Shown here: in pieces, positions 27,293 through 35,185 of the stretch
How the letters are laid out: each line of letters opens with the position of its first letter
How positions within the stretch are numbered: position 1 is the first letter of the stretch
Source of the DNA: Bacteroidales bacterium
GTDB lineage: Bacteria; Bacteroidota; Bacteroidia; Bacteroidales; Muribaculaceae
Length of the DNA: 64,000 nucleotides
Direction of reading: 5' to 3'
NCBI GenBank assembly: GCA_019416285.1
Contig: DXXM01000012.1
Span: 13,569 to 77,568 of the forward strand
Program-made: the position numbers and the translations under genes
Notes under the pieces: model-generated
Told to the model about the DNA's origin: nothing
What the model saw: only the letters and a program-made list of their open reading frames with translations
Databases searched by the model: none

Positions 27293-30200
27293 ATGAAAAA
27301 CGAAAAGTCGTTAAGAATTGTCGATTGGGGTAGGGTGAAATGCGTCAGCGCTTTCCTGATAACCCTGATTATCGCAGTGATGTCATTCGGAGCCACTGCA
27401 CAGACAAAATCCGTATCCGGCACGGTAATAGATGAAGCCGGCGAACCACTCATCGGTGCCAACGTAGCCGTGAAGGGGACAAACACAGGCACTGTCACCG
27501 ATTTCAACGGGGAATTTGCGTTAACCAACATAGCTGATAATGCTATTCTTGTTATCAGCTATGTCGGTTACACCACTCAGGAAGTTCCGGTGGCAGGCAA
27601 AAGCACCATCAACGTGACTCTCAGCGAAAACCGCGAGGTGCTTGATGAGGTCGTGGTTATCGGCTACGGCACAGTCAAGCGCAAGGACCTCACCGGCGCC
27701 GTCGCCTCGATGAAAAACTCCGATGTGGTCGTAGCGCCTACCAACAACGTCATGGAAGCCCTCCAGGGTAAGGTGGCCGGTATGGACATCACCAAGAGCA
27801 GCGGTGAGGTTGGCAGTGATGTCAGCATCCTCCTGCGCGGCTCACGTTCAATCTACGGCAGCAACGAACCTCTGTTCATCATCGACGGTCTGCCCGGAAG
27901 CTACAATCAGATTAATCCGAGCGATATCGAGTCAGTCGACATCCTCAAGGACGCATCGTCGACCGCAATCTACGGTTCGGCCGGTGCCAACGGTGTGGTA
28001 ATCATCACCACCAAGCGCGGTCAGGAAGGCAAGGCCACCGTAAACTTCGATGCCTACTACGGTTTCAGCGGCGATGCCAACTACAAGCATGGTATGCTCG
28101 GCGACGAGTGGGTCGACTATCAGAGCGAGGCCTACAAGTACACCACCGGCAACTATCCCTCGGACATGGCCACACTTCTCGGCAATCCCGCCTACACCGA
28201 AGCCTACAATCAGGGCAAGTGGATTGACTGGGTTGACCTTGTGTCGGGCAAGCACGCCACAACTCAGAAATACGCGCTCTCAGTGAGCGGCGGCACTCAG
28301 AAAACCCGCATCTTCGCCTCGACATCCTATGCCAAGGAGGAGGGTCTGCTCGAGAACGACAACATCAACCGCTATACTCTCCGCCTCAACATCGACCAGG
28401 AAATCAACAAATACGCCACCATCGGTTTCACGAGCAACCTCACTTACTCCGACCGTAACCGCGGCGTGAAGAACACCTATACCAAATCACTTACCTCCTT
28501 TCCTCTCGGCGATGCCTTCGACGAGAACGGCAAGCTCAACCACGAGTATATCAACGGCCAGTATTCGCCCATGGGTGACTATATCGAGAACCAGTTTGCC
28601 AACAATACCAAGAGCACCTATATCAACTCTATCGGCTACATCGACATCACACCTATCCAGGGCCTGAAACTGCGCTCGCAGATCAGCACCACACTTTCCA
28701 ACAGCCGCCTCGGTCAATACTGGGGCAGCCAGGCCAACGCCAACCAGCCCTCATACGCCTCGTCGCCCTACGCGCAGAAAACTCATGACAACGGCTGGTC
28801 ATACACCTGGGAAAACATCCTCTCATACAACGCCGACATCAAGGACCACTCCTTCGGCGCACAGTTCATCACATCATACAACAAGAACACCAACGAGCAG
28901 ACCATCGCCGGCAGCGGCGGCTTCCTCGTGGACTCATGGCAGTATCACCGCCTCCTCTCCGGCTCGACCAGCCCCTATACCTATTCCGACTATTCGCGCA
29001 CACAGAAGATGTCGTATGCCTTCCGCGTGAACTACAACTACAAGGGCCGCTATCTCGTGACCTTCTCAAACCGCTGGGACGGTGTGAGCTGGTTCTCCGA
29101 GGGAAGCAAGTGGGATTCGTTCCCCGCAGGAGCCGTGGCATGGCGTCTGTCGGAGGAAAGCTTCATGGAAGATACCCGCAGCTGGCTTGACAACGCCAAA
29201 CTCCGTGTGAGCTACGGTATCACCGGTAATTCCGGCGGCACAGGCGCATACGTGACACAGAGCCAGGCCTATCTCTATCCCAACGCAGGTGTGACCGTGG
29301 GCGGCGTGCCCGTTCAGTTCGCGCAGTACACCGGCACATTCGCAGGCAGCGACCTCGGCTGGGAGAAATCATACAACTGGAACGTCGGTCTTGACTTCGG
29401 TGTCATCAACAACCGCATCGACGGTTCTGTCGAGTGGTTCAAGACCAACACCAAAGGCCTTCTCTACAAGCGCACAGTGCCTATCACCGACGGTCTCACC
29501 GGCTGGGGCTCACCCCTCTCAAGCTGGCAGAACCTTGCCAAGACTGAAAACCACGGCGTCGAGTTCACCATCAACAGCCGCAACATCGTGACCAAGGATT
29601 TCACATGGTCAACCACCTTCACCGCAACCTGGAGCAAGGAGAAAATCAAATCGCTCCCCGGCGGCGACCTCATCAACGAGAATCTTTTCGAAGGTCATCC
29701 CATCAAGACTATCTACAGCTGGAAATATGCAGGTATCTGGGGCACAAACGATGACCCCGAGCTCATGAAGAAGTTCGGTGTTGAGCCCGGTTTCCTCAAA
29801 CTTGAAACCACTGAAGTCTTTACCCAGATGAAGGATGCCAACGGACAGCTGATGTTTGACGAGAACGGCAATCCCATGATGGAGAGTGACAAGGGAGTCC
29901 ATGTCTATGACGACAATGACCGCAGGATTCTCGGACATCAGAACCCTAATTGGATTCTCGGTCTCAACAACACATTCCAGTACAAGGGATTCGACCTCTC
30001 CGTATTCATGATGGGCCGCTTCGGTCAAACCATCAGCAGCGACCTTCTCGGCTACTACACCGCAGAGGATTCGCGCACAAAGAACCAGCTTGCAGGCACC
30101 AACTACTGGACCGAAAGCAACCAGGGCGCCTATTATCCCCGTCCCGGCACCGGCAGCAGGCAGAGCAAGTTCTATCCCGCTCTCCGTATTGTCGACGGTT

Positions 30201-30418
30201 CGTTTGCAAAAATCAAGAACATCACACTCGGCTATACACTCCCCCAGAAGCTGACCCGCAAGGCCCTCATCGAGCGTCTGCGCATCTACGGCACCGCCTA
30301 TAATCCCTGCATCATCGTGAAGGACAGCAAGCTCAAAGGCACTGACCCCGAAACCGGCGGTTCGGACGCTTTCCCGACCTACAAGCAGTTTGTATTCGGT
30401 ATCAATCTCACCCTCTAA
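27293..30418 (+). CDS. SusC-family TonB-linked outer-membrane transporter
   Basis: A 1041-aa outer-membrane importer. The start at 27293 opens a signal peptide ending FGATAQ. An upstream in-frame ATG at 27236 would place the -7 element inside the coding sequence and is rejected. The order is: carboxypeptidase-like regulatory domain (SGTVIDEAGEPLIGANVAVK, about residues 40-115), TonB-box-like DEVVVIGYGT, plug domain (about 130-250, with IYGSAGANGVVIITTKRG) and a 22-stranded barrel ending FVFGINLTL. It works with the lipoprotein SusD encoded 23 nt downstream. No glycoside hydrolase, sensor or sigma/anti-sigma gene is adjacent, so the substrate cannot be inferred. Confidence 0.95.
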   Translation: MKNEKSLRIVDWGRVKCVSAFLITLIIAVMSFGATAQTKSVSGTVIDEAGEPLIGANVAVKGTNTGTVTDFNGEFALTNIADNAILVISYVGYTTQEVPVAGKSTINVTLSENREVLDEVVVIGYGTVKRKDLTGAVASMKNSDVVVAPTNNVMEALQGKVAGMDITKSSGEVGSDVSILLRGSRSIYGSNEPLFIIDGLPGSYNQINPSDIESVDILKDASSTAIYGSAGANGVVIITTKRGQEGKATVNFDAYYGFSGDANYKHGMLGDEWVDYQSEAYKYTTGNYPSDMATLLGNPAYTEAYNQGKWIDWVDLVSGKHATTQKYALSVSGGTQKTRIFASTSYAKEEGLLENDNINRYTLRLNIDQEINKYATIGFTSNLTYSDRNRGVKNTYTKSLTSFPLGDAFDENGKLNHEYINGQYSPMGDYIENQFANNTKSTYINSIGYIDITPIQGLKLRSQISTTLSNSRLGQYWGSQANANQPSYASSPYAQKTHDNGWSYTWENILSYNADIKDHSFGAQFITSYNKNTNEQTIAGSGGFLVDSWQYHRLLSGSTSPYTYSDYSRTQKMSYAFRVNYNYKGRYLVTFSNRWDGVSWFSEGSKWDSFPAGAVAWRLSEESFMEDTRSWLDNAKLRVSYGITGNSGGTGAYVTQSQAYLYPNAGVTVGGVPVQFAQYTGTFAGSDLGWEKSYNWNVGLDFGVINNRIDGSVEWFKTNTKGLLYKRTVPITDGLTGWGSPLSSWQNLAKTENHGVEFTINSRNIVTKDFTWSTTFTATWSKEKIKSLPGGDLINENLFEGHPIKTIYSWKYAGIWGTNDDPELMKKFGVEPGFLKLETTEVFTQMKDANGQLMFDENGNPMMESDKGVHVYDDNDRRILGHQNPNWILGLNNTFQYKGFDLSVFMMGRFGQTISSDLLGYYTAEDSRTKNQLAGTNYWTESNQGAYYPRPGTGSRQSKFYPALRIVDGSFAKIKNITLGYTLPQKLTRKALIERLRIYGTAYNPCIIVKDSKLKGTDPETGGSDAFPTYKQFVFGINLTL

Positions 30419-30441
30419 TCCCTTAAACAGCTAATAATACA

Positions 30442-32235
30442 ATGAAACGTAAAATCTCCAATATATTCTGGGCCTGTGGAGTGAGTGCGACACTCCTGAT
30501 GCAGTCCTGCACACTTGATGAGGTAAACCCGGGCGGTTTCACCCTCGAAAACCTCGGCACAACTCCTGCCGGTTACGAGACACTGCTCAACCAGTGTTAT
30601 TTCGGCCTTGAACGCCAGTTCTACAACGGCATCGACTTTATGGGCTTCATGGAGGGGAACACAGACCTCTGGACAGCCAAGACCAATCAGATGGGTCAGA
30701 ACGACAATGTGTTCAAATTCTTTGCCGGCGCATCGCCCAATCAGACTTTCACAAACGCTCTGTGGAACGCCGCCTACGACGGTATAGGCGCCTGCAACCT
30801 CGCCATCGAGACCGCTCCCAACTGCTCATTCGCATCGGAGGCGGAGCGCAACGCCAAGGTTGCCGAGGCACACTTCCTCCGCGCGGTCTACTACTATAAC
30901 CTCGTCGAGATGTTTGGCGGAGTGGTCAAGCTGACAGCCGTGCAAAAGACCAACAACTATGCACCCGAGCGCACCAGCCCGATTGAAATCTACCGCGACG
31001 TCATCATCCCCGACCTCCGTTTCGCAGCCGAATGGCTCCCTGTGGGCGGATATGACGCCGACGCCAATCCGACCAAGAAATCAGCACTCGGCTATCTCGC
31101 CAAGGCATGTCTCGCCACCCAGCAGTATGACACCACCGAATTCCTTCAGGAAGGCTTCGACGTAGCCAAAAAGCTCATAGCCGACTGCGAGAACGGCGGC
31201 GCCGACTACATGACCTATATGTATCCCGACTTCGATGACGTGTTCAAGGAGGCCAATAACCACGCCAACAAGGAAGCACTCTGGAAATATACAGTGTTCG
31301 GAGGCAAGACCCACGGTTCGAGCAACGGTAACTACCGCACAAACCGCAACGACGAGCACTTCCTCTGCCAGCTCAACCACTTCGGCGCGAGAATCGACAA
31401 TCAGGACGTGCGCCTGGCATGGGACGGCGGCGTGCAGGGTGACTTCATGCCCACTCAGCATCTTCTCAGTCTCTATGTGCAGCCCAACGGCACACTCGAT
31501 CCCCGTTTCCACAAACTCTTCATTACCGAATGGAAGGCCAATCAGGACTACACCTGGACCGACGGCGACGCAGCACGCTACGGCAAAAACGCTTCCAAGG
31601 TCGGCTCGAAAATCAATTCAGGCGACTTGGCTATCCGCTTCGTGATGCCCCAGGATGCCGACTACGCCACTGAAGTGGCAGGCAAGTCGAGCTCGGACTA
31701 TCTGCTCATCGACTACAAGGATGTCTACAACGACGCCCAGAAGTCAATCATCATGACCGCAGGCGACGGCGAGAACCACTACCGCTACTTCTATCCCTCG
31801 CTCAACAAGCACGCCAGCTCCAACTATTTCGTGGCCAACGCCTCGAAGATGCGCAACGGCAATCTCAACGGCGTGTTCCCGATGCGAATGGCCGAGGTCT
31901 ATCTCATTGCCGCCGAATATGATATTCTGCTCAACGGCGGTTCCGGAGCCATGGCCTATATCAACAAAGTGCGTCAGCGCGCGGGAGCCGATGCTCTCTC
32001 CGGAGCGGCCACAATCCGCACCGTCCTCGACGAGCGCGGCCGCGAGCTCTGCGGCGAGTTCACCCGCTTCTTCGACCTCAAGCGCACAGGCATGTATAAA
32101 AGCTCAGACTATCTGCAATCTACTTTCCCTGAGCTCGCCGGATATTTCAAACCCGAATTTGCACTGCGTCCCATCCCCACCAACTATACCGATGTGATTT
32201 CGACCGGCGCAAACTTCAAGAATCCCGGCTATTAA
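30442..32235 (+). CDS. SusD/RagB-family substrate-binding surface lipoprotein
   Basis: A 597-aa lipoprotein forming the lid of the SusC transporter. Signal peptide with lipobox LLMQSC (Cys22), then TLDEVNPGG. The TPR-like helices of the SusD fold are visible, including AEAHFLRAVYYYNLVEMFGGV, the family hallmark. The C-terminal region has VYLIAAEYDILLNGGSGAMAYINKVRQRAG and ERGRELCGEFTRFFDLKRTG, also typical. It follows SusC with a 23-nt gap and precedes a good terminator, so the pair forms a two-gene operon. Confidence 0.95.
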   Translation: MKRKISNIFWACGVSATLLMQSCTLDEVNPGGFTLENLGTTPAGYETLLNQCYFGLERQFYNGIDFMGFMEGNTDLWTAKTNQMGQNDNVFKFFAGASPNQTFTNALWNAAYDGIGACNLAIETAPNCSFASEAERNAKVAEAHFLRAVYYYNLVEMFGGVVKLTAVQKTNNYAPERTSPIEIYRDVIIPDLRFAAEWLPVGGYDADANPTKKSALGYLAKACLATQQYDTTEFLQEGFDVAKKLIADCENGGADYMTYMYPDFDDVFKEANNHANKEALWKYTVFGGKTHGSSNGNYRTNRNDEHFLCQLNHFGARIDNQDVRLAWDGGVQGDFMPTQHLLSLYVQPNGTLDPRFHKLFITEWKANQDYTWTDGDAARYGKNASKVGSKINSGDLAIRFVMPQDADYATEVAGKSSSDYLLIDYKDVYNDAQKSIIMTAGDGENHYRYFYPSLNKHASSNYFVANASKMRNGNLNGVFPMRMAEVYLIAAEYDILLNGGSGAMAYINKVRQRAGADALSGAATIRTVLDERGRELCGEFTRFFDLKRTGMYKSSDYLQSTFPELAGYFKPEFALRPIPTNYTDVISTGANFKNPGY

Positions 32236-32314
32236 TCCTCCCCTGTGATGAGATACATGTAAAACCACATACACATCTGTTGCAGCATATACAGTTTAAT
32301 TTGACGTAACCTGC

Positions 32315-32349
32315 GTGCGCTCTTCCTTGGCGGAAGGGCGCACGTTTTC
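32315..32349 (+). terminator. Rho-independent terminator after susD
   Basis: GTGCGCTCTTCC (32315-32326) pairs with GGAAGGGCGCAC (32332-32343) with one G.T wobble and a 5-nt loop, followed by GTTTTC and a further T-rich stretch to about 32366. Confidence 0.8.
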
Positions 32350-32374
32350 TGTATTATATTTTTTATTGGGCGGT

Positions 32375-32410
32375 GAAATTTCCCTATTTGGCGAAATTTC
32401 CCTAAATTTG
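32375..32410 (+). promoter_or_regulatory. nnrDE promoter region with a 12-bp direct repeat
   Basis: GAAATTTCCCTA occurs at 32375-32386 and again at 32393-32404, 18 bp apart. The second copy runs into TAAATTTG (32403-32410), an exact -7 element 25 nt before the nnrDE ATG. The repeat may be a binding site or a duplicated promoter segment. Confidence 0.55.
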
Positions 32411-32435
32411 CGTGGGCAATTCTTTTTGATTGACT

Positions 32436-33953
32436 ATGAAGATTTTTACTACAGAAAATATACGCAACATCGACCGCTTCACCATCGAGGAGGAGAGGGT
32501 GAGCTCAATGGAGCTTATCCACCGTGTGGCCGAGGGAGTCGTCAACGAGATTCTGAGCCGCTGGAGCCCCTCGAAACCCACCATGGTCTTTGCCGGGGCC
32601 GGCAACAACGGCGCCGACGCGCTCGTCGTGGCCAAGCTGTTGATTGAGGCCGGGTTCAACCCCCATGTGGTCCTCATCAATGTGAAGGGCGACTCGCTGT
32701 CGCGCGACTGCCGCGCCGCCCGCGACGAACTTCTGCGCATGGGCAATGTGGCCATGACTGAAATCGTCCATACTTCGCATATCCCCACGCTGACGGCCGA
32801 CCATCTCGTGGTCGACGGTCTCTTCGGTACCGGCCTGCGCAATCCGCTCGAGGGTGGCTACATGGCCATGGCGCGCTATATCAACGAGTCTGGCGCCACG
32901 GTGGTGTCGATAGACATCCCTTCGGGCATGTACAGCGACTGGAACACCCGGGTGCTTGCGCGCAACGTGGTCCATGCCGACCTGACGGTGGCTGTGCAGT
33001 TTCCGCGCCTCGCCTTCTTCCTAAGCGACAACGCCGAGCTGGTGGGTAAGTGGAAAACGGTGGACATCGGCCTGAGCCGCCGCGCCATCGAGCAGACCCC
33101 CACGAAATATTTCCTTATCGAGAAAGATGATGTGCGCCGTGTGCTCAAGCGCCGTCCGGAGTTCAGCTCGAAGGCTGATTTCGGCCATGCGCTCCTGTTT
33201 TGCGGCTGCTACGGCATGATGGGCGCCGCCGTCCTCGCCGCCCGCGGAGCGCTCCGCGCCGGTGTGGGCAAACTGACGGTCCACTCGGCCCGCTGCGGTT
33301 TCCCGGTGCTTCAGTCGTCGGTTCCCGAGGCGCTTTTCCTGCCCGACAAGAACGAGTATGTGATTTCCGACATGACTCCTCGCTTCAACTACACCGCCAT
33401 CGGCGCGGGTTCGGGTATAGGCACCAACGATGCCACCCGCGGCGCTCTCGAAACCCTCATCAAGACCATCAAGCGCCCGATGGTACTCGACGCCGACGCA
33501 CTCAATATCCTCGCGCGCAATCCGTCGCTCATCGACCACATAACCCCGGGCTCCATCCTGACGCCTCATGCCGGTGAGTTCGACCGCATATTCGGCTCGC
33601 AGGCTTCGGCTGAGACACGTCTGCTCAAGGCCATCGAGGTTTCGCATAAATACAAGCTCATCATCGTGCTCAAGGGCCACTACAGCGCTACAGTGAGACC
33701 CGACGGCAAGGTGTTCTTCAACTCAACCGGCTCTCCGGCCATGGCTACCGGCGGAAGCGGCGATGTGCTCGCTGGTATCATCACCTCGCTTCTCGCGCAG
33801 GGCTATAAGTCGGAAATCGCTGCCACGGCGGGTGTGTATATCCACGGCCTCGCCGGTGATCTCGCGGCCCACACAGAGGGTGAATACGGCACCTCGGCCG
33901 GCGACATCGCCGCATGTGTGGGAAAGGCTATCAAGGCGATCATGAGTGTTTAG
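32436..33953 (+). CDS. nnrDE: Bifunctional NAD(P)H-hydrate repair enzyme (epimerase + ADP-dependent dehydratase)
   Basis: Metabolite-repair enzyme, 505 aa, that restores hydrated NADH/NADPH. The N-terminal YjeF_N epimerase (about residues 1-215) has FAGAGNNGADALVVAKLL and GLFGTGLRNPLEG, then SIDIPSGMY. The C-terminal ribokinase-like dehydratase (about 230-500) has AIGAGSGIGTND, MVLDADALNIL, ILTPHAGEFDRIFG and the ATP/ADP site NSTGSPAMATGGSGDVLAG with its catalytic Asp. The ATG at 32436 is preferred to a TTG two codons earlier. Single gene behind its own promoter. Confidence 0.95.
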   Translation: MKIFTTENIRNIDRFTIEEERVSSMELIHRVAEGVVNEILSRWSPSKPTMVFAGAGNNGADALVVAKLLIEAGFNPHVVLINVKGDSLSRDCRAARDELLRMGNVAMTEIVHTSHIPTLTADHLVVDGLFGTGLRNPLEGGYMAMARYINESGATVVSIDIPSGMYSDWNTRVLARNVVHADLTVAVQFPRLAFFLSDNAELVGKWKTVDIGLSRRAIEQTPTKYFLIEKDDVRRVLKRRPEFSSKADFGHALLFCGCYGMMGAAVLAARGALRAGVGKLTVHSARCGFPVLQSSVPEALFLPDKNEYVISDMTPRFNYTAIGAGSGIGTNDATRGALETLIKTIKRPMVLDADALNILARNPSLIDHITPGSILTPHAGEFDRIFGSQASAETRLLKAIEVSHKYKLIIVLKGHYSATVRPDGKVFFNSTGSPAMATGGSGDVLAGIITSLLAQGYKSEIAATAGVYIHGLAGDLAAHTEGEYGTSAGDIAACVGKAIKAIMSV

Positions 33954-34008
33954 CTTAGGGTTTGAATACTATATATAAATACGAGTTATACAAAACGAGA
34001 TAAATCTG

Positions 34009-35103
34009 ATGAAAAAACTGTTTTCAATATTGCTGGCCGGGGCCTTGGCTGTCGTGCCGGCGGTGGCTCAGACTTCGACGAAGCTCACCGCGACCAAGGC
34101 GAGCGACTTCGGTCTGGTCTACACTCTCCCGATGACCGCTTTCGAGGTGACTCTCGCGGTCGAGAAAACCGTGAATACGCCGGGCGATTTCTACCAGTAT
34201 GCCCGGAAGTATCTCAACACGGAGCCTATCATGAAGCCTTCGACCACATGGCATATCACCGAGGCTGTGGTCAATCCCGTGGCCGTGGCCGACGAGCAGC
34301 AGCGCTACGTCGCCAGTTTCAAGGGTGGAACGGGCACTTTCATGATGGTGAGCGACGAGAATTTCCCCCTTTCAATCAACGACGAGAGCTATGAGGCTGA
34401 GGTGGAACTCACTCCGATACCCAAGGCCGTGGCTCCCGCTCCCACCATCCTCCAGCAGCCCGTGGCGCAGCAGGCCATGACTCCGGAGATGATTCAGAGC
34501 AAATCGTCGGCCAAGCGCGCGCAACTCGCCGCCGACAAAATCTATGAGCTCCGCACCAACCGCAGCGACATAATCTCGGGGCAGGCTGACGCGATGCCTT
34601 CGGACGGCAACGCCATGAAGCTCGCCCTCGACCAGCTCGCGGCCCAGGAAGCGGCGCTGACGGCAATGTTTCTCGGCACCTCGCAGAAATCGGTAGAGGT
34701 ACGCACCTACACCGTCTATCTCCCCGACGACCCTGACGGCGGACGCCAGATTGTGGCCCGTCTCTCGGCTCTCGACGGTCTTGTGGACGCCAACGACCTC
34801 TCGGGTGATCCCATCTACATCTCAATCGTGCCGACCACTCGCGGCGAACTCCCCACAAACGACAAGGGCGAGGCCAAGAGCTTCCCCAAGGGTGGCGTGG
34901 CCTACCGTATTCCCGGCGCGGCGCGTGTGACCCTGACGTTTGACGACAAGACTCTGTCGGAGAAAGAGTTTGATGTGGCGCAATACGGTGTGGTGTTCGG
35001 TCTCGACCCGAAACTGTTCACTGACCGCAAGGCTCCCGCCTACCTGCGCTTCAATCCGCTCACCGGCGCCGTCCGTGAGCTCGGCACACTCGAAAAAGAG
35101 TAG
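34009..35103 (+). CDS. DUF4831 family exported protein
   Basis: A 364-aa protein of unknown function. The signal peptide MKKLFSILLAGALAVVPAVAQ is followed by YTLPMTAFEVTLAVEKTVNTPGDF, the pattern that opens DUF4831, then YARKYLNTEP. A Gln/Ala-rich hinge (about residues 145-165) precedes a helical stretch AADKIYELRTNRSDIISGQAD and a C-terminal beta-rich part (GVAYRIPGAARVTL). It lies 55 nt after nnrDE and probably shares its transcript. A separate promoter-like element lies downstream of it. Confidence 0.8.
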   Translation: MKKLFSILLAGALAVVPAVAQTSTKLTATKASDFGLVYTLPMTAFEVTLAVEKTVNTPGDFYQYARKYLNTEPIMKPSTTWHITEAVVNPVAVADEQQRYVASFKGGTGTFMMVSDENFPLSINDESYEAEVELTPIPKAVAPAPTILQQPVAQQAMTPEMIQSKSSAKRAQLAADKIYELRTNRSDIISGQADAMPSDGNAMKLALDQLAAQEAALTAMFLGTSQKSVEVRTYTVYLPDDPDGGRQIVARLSALDGLVDANDLSGDPIYISIVPTTRGELPTNDKGEAKSFPKGGVAYRIPGAARVTLTFDDKTLSEKEFDVAQYGVVFGLDPKLFTDRKAPAYLRFNPLTGAVRELGTLEKE

Positions 35104-35145
35104 TCCCGTCTGCATTATCGCACTGTCTGCGGGGTGCGGCGGCAG

Positions 35146-35153
35146 TAAATTTG
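35146..35153 (+). promoter_or_regulatory. Putative -7 promoter element of the 845-aa/terminase pair
   Basis: TAAATTTG matches TAnnTTTG exactly, 32 nt before the ATG at 35186 and 43 nt after the DUF4831 stop. No TTG with good spacing was found upstream, so support comes from the -7 box alone. Confidence 0.5.
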
Positions 35154-35185
35154 TGGAAAAATAATTCCCCAAATTTCTGTCAGCC

